64,000 nucleotides of DNA from an uncultured Ellagibacter sp. GTDB taxonomy: Bacteria; Actinomycetota; Coriobacteriia; Coriobacteriales; Eggerthellaceae. This document shows positions 34,810 to 47,100 of the stretch, one piece after another; within the stretch, counting starts at the first letter, position 1, and every line of letters begins with the position of its first letter. The translations under genes were made by a program, and so were the position numbers. The stretch lies in the NCBI RefSeq assembly GCF_934643285.1, contig NZ_CAKUBT010000001.1, positions 62,001 through 126,000 on the forward strand, in the 5' to 3' direction. The notes beneath the pieces are model-generated. The model did no database searches. It had not been told where the DNA came from and saw nothing but the letters and a program-made list of their open reading frames with translations.

Positions 34810-36912
34810 ATGGCAGATACTCTGGATTTCCTGCTCGAGATCGGTACCGAGGAGATGCCCTCGGCGCCGCTGATCAACGCTTCCAAGCAGCTTCCGAAGC
34901 TCGTCGTGAAGATGCTCGACGAGGCTGGTTTGGCGCATGGCGATGTGCGCGTCGTTTCCTCGCCGCGCCGCCTTGCCGCGATCGTGTCGGACGTGGCATG
35001 CGCCACCGAGGCTGTCCATGAGGTCAAGCGCGGCCCCAAGGTCCAAATCGCCTTCGACGCCGACGGCAACCCGACCAAGGCCGCTGCCGGCTTCGCCCGC
35101 AAGTGCGGAATCGACGCCTCCGAGCTCACCCGCAAGGTGGATGAGGACGGCAACGAGTACGTCTTCGCTGAGAGAAACGTTCCCTCCGAGCCCGCGATGC
35201 CGATCCTGTCGGCGCTCGGCCACGACGTCATCGCCGCCATCGAGTGGCCGAACTACCGCTCCCAGCGCTGGGGCTCCGAGCACGAGACCTTCGTGCGCCC
35301 GATCCGCTGGATTTGCGCGCTCCTCGGCTCCGAGGTCGTGCCCGTTACCTATGCTGACGTGACGAGCGGCAACACCACCCGCGGCCATCGCGTCCTGGCG
35401 CCCGGCGAGCACGTCGTTGCTGAGCCCGCCGCCTACGAGCAGGTGCTCAAGGATTCCTACGTGCTTGGCGCCGTGGCCCGCGAGGCCGCCATTCGCGAGG
35501 GCATCGCCGCTATCGAGGCAGAGCGTCCCGGCAGCCATGTGGACACGCCCGCCCGCATCTTCGACGAGGTCGTGAACCTCTGCGAGTGGCCGACCGTGCT
35601 CGTCGGCACGTTCGACGAGGAGTTCCTCCGTGTCCCGCAGGAGATCATCTGCGAGTCCATGCTCTCCAACCAGCGTTATTTCCCGATTTTCGACGCTGCG
35701 GGCAAGCTCACCCGCGAGTTCGTGATCGTCTCGAACGCCGATCCGAAGGTCTCCGATACCGTCGTCTCCGGCAACGAGCGCGTCGTGCGCCCGCGCCTCG
35801 ACGACGCGAAGTTCTTCTTCGACGAGGACTTGAAGCGCCCGATGGAGGAGTTTGTCGAGCGCCTCGGCATCGTCACGTTCCAGGAGAAGCTCGGCACCAC
35901 CTTGCAGAAGGTTCAGCGCATGGAAAAGCTTGCGGGCGCGGCCGCTGCCGCAGCCGGCGAGGACGCGGCGGGCGTCGCGAACGCCGTCCGTGCTGCGCAC
36001 CTGGCCAAGGCCGACCTCGTCTCGCAGGCCGTCGTCGAGTTCACCAACCAGCAGGGCGTCATGGGCGGCTACTACGCCGAGGCCGCAGGTGAGGTCCCCG
36101 AGGTCTGCGCCGCCATTCGCGAGCACTACCGTCCGCGCTTCGCAGGCGACGAGCTCCCCTCCGGCATCTGCGGCAAGTGCGTCGCCATCGCCGACAAGCT
36201 CGACACCTGCTGCGGCATCTTCGCCATCGACGAGCCCCCGACGGGCTCTTCCGACCCCTACGCCGTGCGCCGCGCCGCCATTGGCATCATCGCCATGCTG
36301 CGCACGATGCCCACGGTCAGCTTGAAAGACCTCATCGCCGCGTCGCTTGACGCGTACGCCGAGCAGGGGCTTGAATTCGACCGCGCCGCCGTGGCCGAAA
36401 AGGTCGAGCAGTTCTTTGCAGGGCGCCTGAAGTCCATCGCGAAGGACGAGGGAATCCTCCTCGACTCCATCGAGGCCGTCTCGGCTGTGGGCGTTATCGA
36501 CCCCGCCGAGTTCTTTGCCCGTGCCTGCGCGCTCGATGCGGCCCGTGCCGAGCAGCCCGAGACCTACGAGGCTCTCGCGGGCGCCTTCACGCGCGCCCAT
36601 AATCTTGCGGACGCCGCGCTGGGCTGCGAGGTCGACACCTCGATCCTCGGCGACTCCGAGCTCGCGCTCCTTCGCGCATGCGAGGAAGGGGAGGACAAGG
36701 TCTCTTCCGCGCTCGCTTGCAAGGACTTCGACGCTGCCTGCAGCGCCCTTGCTGCCCTCAAGGAGCCGATCGACGCCTTCTTCGAGGACGTCATGGTCAT
36801 GGACGAGAATGCGTCGCTGCGCGAGAACCGCCTGCGCCTGCTCAACCGTTTCGTCGGCGTGTTCACCGACGTCGCCGATTTCGGGTTGATGGCGAAGAAG
36901 GCTCAAAAGTAG
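34810..36912 (+). CDS. glyS: Glycyl-tRNA synthetase beta subunit
   Basis: A 700-residue subunit that binds tRNA. It starts with FLLEIGTEEMPSAPL, has the HD-like and B3/B4-type middle regions (ESMLSNQRYFPI), and ends in a C-terminal anticodon-binding DALR-type domain (ALKEPIDAFFEDVMVM). Length is normal. It lies directly after glyQ. Confidence 0.98.
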   Translation: MADTLDFLLEIGTEEMPSAPLINASKQLPKLVVKMLDEAGLAHGDVRVVSSPRRLAAIVSDVACATEAVHEVKRGPKVQIAFDADGNPTKAAAGFARKCGIDASELTRKVDEDGNEYVFAERNVPSEPAMPILSALGHDVIAAIEWPNYRSQRWGSEHETFVRPIRWICALLGSEVVPVTYADVTSGNTTRGHRVLAPGEHVVAEPAAYEQVLKDSYVLGAVAREAAIREGIAAIEAERPGSHVDTPARIFDEVVNLCEWPTVLVGTFDEEFLRVPQEIICESMLSNQRYFPIFDAAGKLTREFVIVSNADPKVSDTVVSGNERVVRPRLDDAKFFFDEDLKRPMEEFVERLGIVTFQEKLGTTLQKVQRMEKLAGAAAAAAGEDAAGVANAVRAAHLAKADLVSQAVVEFTNQQGVMGGYYAEAAGEVPEVCAAIREHYRPRFAGDELPSGICGKCVAIADKLDTCCGIFAIDEPPTGSSDPYAVRRAAIGIIAMLRTMPTVSLKDLIAASLDAYAEQGLEFDRAAVAEKVEQFFAGRLKSIAKDEGILLDSIEAVSAVGVIDPAEFFARACALDAARAEQPETYEALAGAFTRAHNLADAALGCEVDTSILGDSELALLRACEEGEDKVSSALACKDFDAACSALAALKEPIDAFFEDVMVMDENASLRENRLRLLNRFVGVFTDVADFGLMAKKAQK

Positions 36913-36942
36913 CCCACTCAGACAGGAAAAGCCAGGCGAGAG

Positions 36943-37824
36943 ATGGATTTCGTTGTGCACACGAACAGGACGCCCCTGCCGACGATTCACGTCGTCAGCG
37001 ACTCTGTGGGATTGACGGCGCAGTCTTTGGCCCGCGCCGCCGCCGCGCAGTTCGGGGTGACGAACCCCTGCATCGAGGTATTGCCGAAGGTGCGCAAGTT
37101 CGACGAGGTGAAGCGTTTCCTCGAAGACCACATGCAGCTTCATCGTGAGCTCAAGGGCTCGCCTAAGATCCTCGTCTGCTACACAATTGTCGACAAGGAG
37201 CTGCGCACCCGCTTGGCCGAGTTCGCAGCCTCCGAGCCCGATATCATCGCAATTGACCTGATGACCCAGGTCATCGACGCCATTTCAGACCTCTCGGGCC
37301 TCGAGCCGTCTTCGAAGCCTGGTGGTCTGCACGTGGCCGACCAGCATTACTTCCGCCGCATCGAGGCGATCGAGTTCACCATCGCCCATGACGACGGCCG
37401 CAACCCCCAAGACCTCACGCAGGCCGACATCGTTCTACTCGGCGTATCGCGCTCGTCGAAGACGCCGACGTCGATTTATCTGTCCCAGCAGGGTTACAAG
37501 GTGGCGAACGTTCCGCTCGACCCCCACACCGAGCCTCCTCGCGAGATCTATGACGTCGACCCGACGCACCTGTTCGGCCTCATGACGACGCCCGAGGTGC
37601 TTGTGGGCATCCGCGCCCGCAGGCTCGGCAATGCCGTGGGCGTCGCGAGCAGCTACGCCGACCCCACCTATGTCTACGAGGACCTCGAAGCGGCCCGCGC
37701 GCTCATGCGCAGGCTCGGCGCCATCGTCGTTCACACTGAAAACCGCGCCGTCGAGGAGACCGCTCAGGAGATATTGCGCTACTACGAGCGTCTGCACCCC
37801 GCACCTACTGGTATAGTTGATTAG
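36943..37824 (+). CDS. Pyruvate,phosphate dikinase regulatory protein (bifunctional kinase/pyrophosphorylase)
   Basis: A 293-residue DUF299-family protein. The P-loop-like motif GVSRSSKTP is at residues 167-175, and HVVSDSVGLTA marks the N terminus. Family members phosphorylate a Thr beside the catalytic His of PPDK (or PEP synthase) with ADP and reverse this with phosphate. Its target gene ppdK starts immediately downstream, which favours the PPDK-specific role. The start ATG 36943 lies 30 nt after glyS. Confidence 0.94.
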   Translation: MDFVVHTNRTPLPTIHVVSDSVGLTAQSLARAAAAQFGVTNPCIEVLPKVRKFDEVKRFLEDHMQLHRELKGSPKILVCYTIVDKELRTRLAEFAASEPDIIAIDLMTQVIDAISDLSGLEPSSKPGGLHVADQHYFRRIEAIEFTIAHDDGRNPQDLTQADIVLLGVSRSSKTPTSIYLSQQGYKVANVPLDPHTEPPREIYDVDPTHLFGLMTTPEVLVGIRARRLGNAVGVASSYADPTYVYEDLEAARALMRRLGAIVVHTENRAVEETAQEILRYYERLHPAPTGIVD

Positions 37825-37925
37825 TGCTCGAAACGGAAGGGAAACGTGCGCGAAATGTTTCTTCGCAAGTCACGTTTTCCGACGTCATGGGTAAAAAGGT
37901 AACCGGAGCTTGTAAGGAGAACAAG

Positions 37926-40643
<2,718 letters not shown>

Positions 40644-40667
40644 CACGACCACAGGTTCATCATTGCA

Positions 40668-40698
40668 GGGGTCGGGCGTTTCGCGCTCGGCCCCTTTT
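40668..40698 (+). terminator. Terminator after ppdK
   Basis: An 11-bp stem from GGGGTCGGGCG (40668-40678) with CGCTCGGCCCC (40684-40694), two wobble pairs, then TTTT. Confidence 0.82.
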
Positions 40699-40719
40699 GC
40701 GCATATCTAGGGAAGGGGA

Positions 40720-42162
40720 ATGATGCAACGCACGAAAATTGCCCAGCTGTTCGCCGACGTCGACGCGTTCGGGGGCACCGAAATCACCGTGGCGGGTTGG
40801 GTCCGCTCGGTGCGCGACATGAAGAACTTCGGCTTCGTCACCTTGAACGATGGAAGCTGCTTTCGCGACCTCCAGGTGGTGATGAGCCGCGAAACGTTGG
40901 AGAACTACGACGAGATCGCAGCTCAGAACGTGAGCGCCGCCCTTATCTGTAAGGGCACGCTGAAGCTCACCCCCGAGGCGCAGCAACCCTTCGAACTCAC
41001 CGCCGAGAGCATCACCGTCGAAGGTGCCTCTGCGCCGGACTACCCGCTGCAGAAGAAGCGCGCCACCGTCGAGTTCCTGCGCACCCAGCAGCATCTCCGT
41101 CCGCGCACGAACCTCTTCCGCGCCGTTTTCCGCATCCGCAGCGTCGCGGCCGCGTCCATTCACAGCTTCTTCCAGGACCGCGGGTTCGTCTACGTGAACA
41201 CCCCGATCATCACGGCGTCCGACTGCGAGGGGGCAGGCGAGATGTTCCGCGTGACCGCGCTCGATATGGAGAACGTGCCGCGCGTGAGCGAGAAAGCCGC
41301 CGCCGAGTCGGGTGGGGAACTTCACGCAGGGGAGGTCGACTGGAGCCGCGATTTCTTCGGCAAGCCGGCAAGCCTTACCGTGTCCGGCCAGCTCAACGCC
41401 GAGAACTTCGCCATGGCCTTCGGTGACGTGTACACCTTCGGGCCGACGTTTCGCGCGGAGAACTCCAACACGAAGCGCCATGCGGCCGAGTTCTGGATGG
41501 TCGAGCCCGAGATCGCCTTCGCCGACCTTGAAGACGACATGAACCTTGCGGAAGGCATGTTGAAGCACGTCATCAACGAGGTGATGGATCGCTGCCCCGA
41601 CGAGCTCGCGATGCTGAACAAGTTCGTCGACAAGGGGCTCATCGAGCGCCTGACGCACGTGGCGACGAGCGATTTTGCGCGGGTGACCTACACCGAGGCC
41701 ATGTCGATCCTCGAGGACGCAGTCGCGAAGGGTCACGCATTCGAATACCCCGTGAGCTGGGGAATCGACCTGCAGACCGAGCATGAGCGTTTCCTTACCG
41801 AAGAGCACTTCAAACGCCCGACCTTCGTGACGGACTACCCGGTCGAGATTAAGGCGTTCTACATGAGGCTGAACGACGACGGCAAGACCGTCGCTGCGGC
41901 TGACTGCCTCGTGCCGGGCATCGGCGAGATCATCGGTGGCAGCCAGCGCGAGGAGCGCCTCGATGTGCTCGAGCGCCGCATCGGCGAGCTTGGAATGGAC
42001 CCGGCGCAGTACAAGTACTATTGCGACCTGCGCCGTTACGGTTCCTGCCGCCATGCGGGCTTCGGCCTTGGCTTCGAGCGCCTGGTGATGTATCTCACCG
42101 GCGTCCAGAACATTCGCGACGTCATCCCGCACCCGCGCACCGTCGGCAATGCTGAATTTTAA
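40720..42162 (+). CDS. asnS: Asparaginyl-tRNA synthetase
   Basis: A 480-residue class IIb synthetase. An OB-fold anticodon-binding domain ([17 protein letters not shown]) precedes the catalytic core with motif 2 ([21 protein letters not shown]) shortened here to its key residues, and motif 3 ([13 protein letters not shown]). The residues following TKRH are Asn-type rather than Asp-type. Its presence means Asn-tRNA can be made directly. The ATG at 40720 or 40723 follows GGGAAGGGG. A bidirectional terminator follows. Confidence 0.97.
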   Translation: MMQRTKIAQLFADVDAFGGTEITVAGWVRSVRDMKNFGFVTLNDGSCFRDLQVVMSRETLENYDEIAAQNVSAALICKGTLKLTPEAQQPFELTAESITVEGASAPDYPLQKKRATVEFLRTQQHLRPRTNLFRAVFRIRSVAAASIHSFFQDRGFVYVNTPIITASDCEGAGEMFRVTALDMENVPRVSEKAAAESGGELHAGEVDWSRDFFGKPASLTVSGQLNAENFAMAFGDVYTFGPTFRAENSNTKRHAAEFWMVEPEIAFADLEDDMNLAEGMLKHVINEVMDRCPDELAMLNKFVDKGLIERLTHVATSDFARVTYTEAMSILEDAVAKGHAFEYPVSWGIDLQTEHERFLTEEHFKRPTFVTDYPVEIKAFYMRLNDDGKTVAAADCLVPGIGEIIGGSQREERLDVLERRIGELGMDPAQYKYYCDLRRYGSCRHAGFGLGFERLVMYLTGVQNIRDVIPHPRTVGNAEF

Positions 42163-42167
42163 TCGAT

Positions 42168-42203
42168 AACGAAAAAGCCCCGCATTGTCGGGGCTTTTTC
42201 GTT
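42168..42203. terminator. Bidirectional terminator between asnS and the membrane protein
   Basis: A perfect 15-bp stem AACGAAAAAGCCCCG with CGGGGCTTTTTCGTT around a 6-nt loop, with T runs on both strands. Confidence 0.95.
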
Positions 42204-42230
42204 GAAGGGGATTGCTTCAGGGGGTAGACG

Positions 42231-43220
42231 CTATGCGTTTTCTGCTTCTTCGCGCCGGGCAAAGGCGTTGTCGTAGCTCTTTGTGCCAACGAAGATCTCG
42301 TTGGTGTAGGGGTTCCTTCCGAGTTTCTTGCTACGATAGATAACATATCCTAGTGCAGCAACATTCGCTACGAGGGCCAGCACCGAAATGCCGAGATTCA
42401 CGTCAGGGTTGTTCACCGACTGCACCGCGAAGATGCTGTCGTTGGCGAACATCGGGCATACCTGGCAGAACATGCACCACAAGGCCAGCGTGTTCGCGCG
42501 GTTCTGAATCCAGCCGCCCTTGTTCCAGATGAGTCCGGCAACGGTTGGGGCTAACAGCAAGGCGAGGCCGCAGTACCAGCTGTGAGTCGGCAGGCAGTTG
42601 TAGGTATAGCAGAAGTTCCAGATGTCGTAGGAGATAATGAACACCCATGTCATATCGGGCCACAGCATGTCCTGCTTCTTCTTGGAAACATAGATTCCGA
42701 ACCAACCGGTCATGACGAAGATGTTCAAGATTCCCGCGATACCGTTGAACACGTTGTGCCAGCCGCCGTAGAGCGTGACGCCTTCGGTAGACACCCATGT
42801 CGTGCCGAATGCGCGTACGGCGCTTTCGAAGTCGCTTACCACAGCAATCAGAATGTTGATGGCCACGATTACGAACGGGAAGCACTTGAACCATTGCGAT
42901 TTCCCGATTTTGCCCCATTTGTACTTGAGCGCCATGAAGCCGATGCACCCGATGGTTGCCGCGTAGAGCTTCGCGTAGTGGAACCAGCTGTTCATATCGG
43001 TGTAGGTGGGGTTGTCGAGTGCCCATTGCGCGCCCGATGCTGCACCGATTGCGATCGCGATGAAGTATACGGTGAGCACTGCCGGTAGAACGAGGAAGCA
43101 GATGATGCCGCCAGCCTTGCTGCGCCTGGCAAACTCATTTACCAAGATGAGCGCGATGAATACGATAGCCCAACCGATCCACTGGAAGACGGCGTTGTCG
43201 CCATAGACTTGGAATAGCAT
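42231..43220 (-). CDS. Polytopic membrane protein, DUF5692-like
   Basis: A 329-residue protein with about eight or nine hydrophobic segments and many conserved aromatic residues (YGGWHNVFNGIAGI, ISYDIWNFCYTYNC, LIWNKGGWIQNRANT). I believe it belongs to the DUF5692 family, whose function is not known to me; no transporter signature or catalytic motif is evident. The ATG at 43220 has AAGGAGGG upstream. It lies 91 nt downstream of a TetR gene on the same strand and is probably co-transcribed with and controlled by it. The short charged C-terminal tail is cytoplasmic or periplasmic; topology is not resolved. Confidence 0.7.
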   Translation of the reverse strand: MLFQVYGDNAVFQWIGWAIVFIALILVNEFARRSKAGGIICFLVLPAVLTVYFIAIAIGAASGAQWALDNPTYTDMNSWFHYAKLYAATIGCIGFMALKYKWGKIGKSQWFKCFPFVIVAINILIAVVSDFESAVRAFGTTWVSTEGVTLYGGWHNVFNGIAGILNIFVMTGWFGIYVSKKKQDMLWPDMTWVFIISYDIWNFCYTYNCLPTHSWYCGLALLLAPTVAGLIWNKGGWIQNRANTLALWCMFCQVCPMFANDSIFAVQSVNNPDVNLGISVLALVANVAALGYVIYRSKKLGRNPYTNEIFVGTKSYDNAFARREEAENA

Positions 43221-43311
43221 GATGCCCTCCTTATTTAGATTGGGAACTATATACTTGGCAGGTCCTACCGCGGGTCGGGCCTGTGTTTGCGTGAATCGCG
43301 CTCGCTTGGAT

Positions 43312-43890
43312 CTAGCGCTCCATATGAAGCGATTGCGCGATTATGTCTTTCAGCACCTCGTCGCTCACGTCTTGGTGGGTACGAATGTATCCGCATATCC
43401 CCAAAATCAGGATATAGAAGGTCTCGTAGAGGTGAACGATGGACACCGAGTGAAGCTCGGAGTAGTCGCGCACCGTCGTATCGACAATGTAACGAGCTGT
43501 GCGATCAGCCACACGGTTGATGAACTCTATATATAACGCGGCGTTTTCCCGCGTGTCGAGCGCGCGGCGAAACGACGATCCTTCGAACACCGACACCCGA
43601 AGAACGCGCACGACGCCATCGAGGGCTTGCTCTATTTCGCCTGTCATACGCTCATCGTTCCAGATGCTCAGCGCCTCGATGTAGTCTTCGACGAAGTCGT
43701 CGAGCACGGCGGAAGTGACCGCCTGCTTGTCGGGAAAGTAGTGGTAGAACAGCGAGCGTGTGATACCAGCGCGCTCGGCGATGTCTTTCACCGAAGTTCG
43801 GGAGAGCCCCCGTTCCTCGTAGAGCTGCCTTGCCGCCTCGACGATATCGCTTCGTCGTTGTTCGTAGACGTCGTTCACGGCTTGCCCCAT
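43312..43890 (-). CDS. TetR-family transcriptional regulator
   Basis: A 192-residue repressor-type protein. The helix-turn-helix at residues 33-52 (SVKDIAERAGITRSLFYHYF) is typical of TetR. The larger C-terminal ligand domain is variable, as usual. The ATG at 43890 has AAGGGA almost touching it, so GTG 43878 is an alternative start. It precedes the DUF5692-like gene on the same strand and is divergent from mtnA across a perfect palindrome, a likely binding site. Confidence 0.9.
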   Translation of the reverse strand: MGQAVNDVYEQRRSDIVEAARQLYEERGLSRTSVKDIAERAGITRSLFYHYFPDKQAVTSAVLDDFVEDYIEALSIWNDERMTGEIEQALDGVVRVLRVSVFEGSSFRRALDTRENAALYIEFINRVADRTARYIVDTTVRDYSELHSVSIVHLYETFYILILGICGYIRTHQDVSDEVLKDIIAQSLHMER

Positions 43891-43967
43891 TCCCTTGAAG
43901 CTTACAAAATCGGTCCCTTATCATTCTCGATGTTCCCTTGATTTCGATGACCACAGATTACGAGTAT

Positions 43968-43986
43968 CGTTGACGTTGCGTCAACG
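43968..43986. promoter_or_regulatory. Palindromic operator between tetR and mtnA
   Basis: CGTTGACG-TTG-CGTCAACG is a perfect 8-bp inverted repeat. It contains TTGACG on both strands. On the minus strand TTGACG (43984-43979) is 18 bp from TAATCT (43960-43955), a plausible tetR promoter. On the plus strand the matching -10 is weak. Confidence 0.6.
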
Positions 43987-44073
43987 AACATATTTAAGTA
44001 TGTGTCAATTGCCGATGGTATTGCCATCGAAGAGATAGAATAGGGTGCATTCGAATTGACTTGACGCCTGCCT

Positions 44074-44097
44074 GCTCGAAGACGCGACTCTTCGAGC
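44074..44097 (+). promoter_or_regulatory. Hairpin just before the mtnA ribosome binding site
   Basis: GCTCGAAGA (44074-44082) pairs perfectly with TCTTCGAGC (44089-44097). No T tract follows. It may shape mtnA translation or be a second dyad operator. Confidence 0.4.
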
Positions 44098-44121
44098 GGA
44101 TTGCATAAGGAGCTGACAACC

Positions 44122-45219
44122 ATGGATCACCCTATCGACCTCACCCGTCTTCCTCGTAGCGTGCGCCTTGGGCTCGATGCGGACGGGCGAGCGGAGCTCA
44201 CCTATCTTGACGAGCGCTTTTTACCTGGTGAGGAACGTTTTTGCTCGACGGGCAGCTGGCGCGAGGTCGTAGAAGCCATAAAGACGCTCGCGGTGCGCGG
44301 AGCCCCTGCCATCGGTGCCGCGGGGGCTGCCGCCGTGGCGCTTTGGGCGATGAACGAGGGTGCTCGTGGCGCCGTGTCGCACGGGTGTGCCGAGGCGGGG
44401 GAGAGCTTCCTGGGGGCGCTTGGGCCCGTCGCCGCTGAGATTTCTGCGGCGCGCCCGACGGCGGTGAACCTCATGTGGGCCACCGCGCGCATGGAGTCCC
44501 TCGCGAAGCGTCTCGTTGCGGAGGGGGCGGCACCTGGCGAGGTGGCCGACTCCCTCTTCGACGAGGTGCTTCGCATCGAGCGCGAGGATGAGGCGGTGAA
44601 CCGGGCGATCGGCGCCGCGGGGGCAGCTCTCGTCCCCGAGCACGCGCGCATCCTCACGCACTGCAACGCGGGAAGCCTTGCCACCGTGTTCTTCGGCACG
44701 GCGCTCGGCGTGGTGTACGCTGCCGCCGAGCAGGGCAAAGTCGAGCGCGTCTTCGCCGATGAGACGCGTCCGGTGGGCCAGGGTGCGCGCCTCACGAGCT
44801 GGGAGCTTTCTCGTGCGGGCGTCCCTGTGACGGTGATCTGCGACAACATGGCGGCAAGCCTCATGGGTAAGGGAATGATCGATTTCGTCGTCGTCGGAGC
44901 CGATCGAATCACCGCGAACGGAGACGTCGCCAACAAGATAGGTACCTATGGTGTAGCCGTCCTCGCGCGCCACCACGGCATCCCCTTCTACGTTGCCGCA
45001 CCTGCGAGCACCTTCGACGTCTCGCTGCCCGACGGTTCGGCCATCCCCATCGAGGAGCGCGATCCGAGCGAGGTCCTGCCGCAGCCGATTGACGGGGTCG
45101 ATGTGTACAACCCCGCCTTCGACGTGACTCCTGCCGAGCTCGTTTCCGGCATCATCACCGAGTTCGGCGTGTTTCCGCCCCAAGATGCCGCCCGCGAGGT
45201 TGCCGCGCGCATCGGATAG
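44122..45219 (+). CDS. mtnA: Methylthioribose-1-phosphate isomerase (MtnA family)
   Basis: A 365-residue member of the eIF2B-related isomerases. Conserved blocks RGAPAIGAAGA, LTHCNAGSLA, FADETRPVGQGARLT, CDNMAASLM and VGADRITANGD carry the catalytic Cys and Asp. The enzyme converts 5-methylthioribose-1-phosphate to the ribulose form in methionine salvage. No other salvage gene is in the window, so it may instead serve a MTR/DHAP-type shunt or a related ribose-1-phosphate pathway. The ATG at 44122 has AAGGAG upstream. It is divergent from a TetR gene that may regulate it. Confidence 0.93.
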   Translation: MDHPIDLTRLPRSVRLGLDADGRAELTYLDERFLPGEERFCSTGSWREVVEAIKTLAVRGAPAIGAAGAAAVALWAMNEGARGAVSHGCAEAGESFLGALGPVAAEISAARPTAVNLMWATARMESLAKRLVAEGAAPGEVADSLFDEVLRIEREDEAVNRAIGAAGAALVPEHARILTHCNAGSLATVFFGTALGVVYAAAEQGKVERVFADETRPVGQGARLTSWELSRAGVPVTVICDNMAASLMGKGMIDFVVVGADRITANGDVANKIGTYGVAVLARHHGIPFYVAAPASTFDVSLPDGSAIPIEERDPSEVLPQPIDGVDVYNPAFDVTPAELVSGIITEFGVFPPQDAAREVAARIG

Positions 45220-45230
45220 CCGCTGACTTC

Positions 45231-45239
45231 TGCTACACT
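45231..45239 (+). promoter_or_regulatory. Extended -10 promoter for the dGTPase gene
   Basis: TGCTACACT, a TG motif plus TACACT (45234-45239), 35 nt before the start codon; no good -35. The same nonamer appears at the ygbA-like promoter. Confidence 0.45.
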
Positions 45240-45273
45240 TCGGGTAATTGGGAAATCGAGGTCAGGAGCAACG

Positions 45274-46317
45274 ATGCGCATCGTCACCAGGGGGGATCAG
45301 CAGTTCCGCGAGCACGAGCTCCTTTCACCGGACGCGGCCTTCTCCGACGAGTCCGACGGGCGCGACCGTTCGAGCGATCCCGATTTCCTGCGAAACGACT
45401 TCCAGCGCGATCGCGATAAGATCCTCCACACGAAATCGTTTCGGAGGCTTTCGCACAAAACGCAGGTCTTCCTTGCGGCGGAGGGCGACCACTTCCGCAC
45501 GCGCCTCACGCATACCCTGGAGGTTTCCCAGATAGCGCGCACCATCGCGCGGGCGCTCGGCCTCAACGAGGATCTTGCCGAGGCCATCTCGCTTGGTCAT
45601 GACCTGGGACACACGCCTTTCGGCCACACGGGCGAGGACGCGCTGTGCCGCGCGATAGCCCGCGTTCGCGGCGTGGATCCCGAAAGCCCCGAGGCCGCCG
45701 CGCTCTACCGCCACAACGAGCAGAGCCTTCGCGTGGTCGAGACGATCGAGAACGGCGGGCGAGGATTGAACCTCATGCCCGAGGTGCGCGACGGAATACT
45801 CTGCCATACGGGGCCTGTTCGCGCTGAAACCCTCGAGGGGCGCATCGTCGCCGTGGCCGATCGCATCGCGTATGTGAACCACGACATCGACGACGCCATC
45901 CGCGCGGGCATCCTTTGCGAGGGAGACCTTCCTCCCTCGACGCACGAGGTGCTCGGGTGCGACCACTCCTCGCGCATCGAGACGCTCGTGGTCGATGCGG
46001 TCCGCACGTCGGCGGCCGAGGACGATATCCGCCTGTCGCCGCGCGTATGGGACGCCATGGCCGAGCTGCGCCAGTTCCTCTTCGACAACGTCTACACTTG
46101 CGATGCCGTCATGGAGGAAGTGGCGAAGGCGATGCGCCTCATCGACGTGCTCTTCTCCTACTACATTGACAATCCAGGCGAGATTCCCGTCGAGTACCGC
46201 GCCATCTCGGAAGGCGACGACGTCCGCGCTGCGACCGACTACATCGCCGGCATGACCGACCGCTATGCGAAATCCCGCTTCCAGAACCTGTTCGAACCCC
46301 ATTCCCTTCACGTGTAA
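45274..46317 (+). CDS. dgt: Deoxyguanosinetriphosphate triphosphohydrolase-like HD protein
   Basis: A 347-residue HD-domain phosphohydrolase. The opening DPDFLRNDFQRDRDKILHTK region is shared by dGTPases; metal ligands include His80 (THTLEVSQ) and His109-Asp110 (LGHDLGHTPFGH). These enzymes split dNTPs into nucleoside and triphosphate and so limit dNTP pools. The ATG at 45274 follows GGTCAGGAG. The azlC start is 6 nt after the stop. Confidence 0.93.
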   Translation: MRIVTRGDQQFREHELLSPDAAFSDESDGRDRSSDPDFLRNDFQRDRDKILHTKSFRRLSHKTQVFLAAEGDHFRTRLTHTLEVSQIARTIARALGLNEDLAEAISLGHDLGHTPFGHTGEDALCRAIARVRGVDPESPEAAALYRHNEQSLRVVETIENGGRGLNLMPEVRDGILCHTGPVRAETLEGRIVAVADRIAYVNHDIDDAIRAGILCEGDLPPSTHEVLGCDHSSRIETLVVDAVRTSAAEDDIRLSPRVWDAMAELRQFLFDNVYTCDAVMEEVAKAMRLIDVLFSYYIDNPGEIPVEYRAISEGDDVRAATDYIAGMTDRYAKSRFQNLFEPHSLHV

Positions 46318-46323
46318 AGAGCT

Positions 46324-47100
46324 ATGACCAACCTAAAAACCGACTTGCAAGCCAGCTTCACCGCGGCGCTCCCCATCGTGCTCGGCTATGTCGCCATCGG
46401 CGTGCCGTGCGGCATCCTGTGCGACTCCATTGGACTCAATGCGCTGCAGGTGTTCGCCATGTCCGTGCTGTTCTACTCGGGCGCGGGCCAGTTCATGATC
46501 CCTAATATGTGGCTCGCCGGCGCGCCTATTGCGTCCATCATCGCGAGCGTATCGTTCGTGAACACGCGCCAGATGCTCTACTCGGCCGCGTTCGCCCCCC
46601 ACTGCATTGGCGTGCGCAAGCGCCTCGCGTTCCTCTTCGCCGCCACGGTGACCGACGAAAGCTACGGCGTGAACACGCTCAAGTTCGAGGAGGGGGACTG
46701 GTCGGTGCGCCGGGCCCTGTTCGTGAACCTGTTCTCGTGCACCTCGTGGACGATCTCGTGCACGGTCGGCGTGCTGGTGGGCAACGCCATCGGCATCCCG
46801 CTCGCGATCGCCTCGTTTGCCATGACTTCGATTTTCATCTGCCTTCTGTGCACTCAAAAGGCGAATGTGGAAAATGTGGTCGCCGCCGCGGTCGCGATGC
46901 TCGGCGTCTACGTTTTCAAGCTGGTGGGGCTTAGCGGGCCTGCGATCCTTCTCGGCGCGGTGGCGGGCGTGGTCGCCGCCCTGTGCGTGTCCCAAGTGCG
47001 CCTTGCTCGCTCGCGCGAGAGTGCGGCGCTCGAGGCTCGCATCGAGGGGATGTGTGCCGGTGGGGAAGGCGCCGGCCAGAAGGGGGGTGAGCGCGAATGA
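46324..47100 (+). CDS. azlC: AzlC-family amino acid exporter subunit
   Basis: A 258-residue membrane protein with about seven hydrophobic helices. The AzlC start (LPIVLGYVAIGVPCGIL) and the GAGQFM segment identify the family, which with AzlD exports branched-chain amino acids in Bacillus and related bacteria. A charged Gly/Glu-rich tail ends the protein. It overlaps azlD by four bases. Confidence 0.93.
   Translation: MTNLKTDLQASFTAALPIVLGYVAIGVPCGILCDSIGLNALQVFAMSVLFYSGAGQFMIPNMWLAGAPIASIIASVSFVNTRQMLYSAAFAPHCIGVRKRLAFLFAATVTDESYGVNTLKFEEGDWSVRRALFVNLFSCTSWTISCTVGVLVGNAIGIPLAIASFAMTSIFICLLCTQKANVENVVAAAVAMLGVYVFKLVGLSGPAILLGAVAGVVAALCVSQVRLARSRESAALEARIEGMCAGGEGAGQKGGERE

Noticed and set aside
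33187..37143. A 1318-codon open frame on the minus strand across lepB, glyQ and glyS
   Set aside because: It is the antisense shadow of high-GC genes whose proteins are clearly recognisable on the plus strand; its translation is low-complexity His/Asp/Leu/Ala. The same applies to the long minus frames at 37821-40652, 40660-42132 and 1514-3502.
37824..37925. Longer PPDK beginning at GTG 37824
   Set aside because: The added 34 residues do not look like PPDK, and a good ribosome binding site lies before GTG 37926. It remains possible by coupling to the preceding gene.
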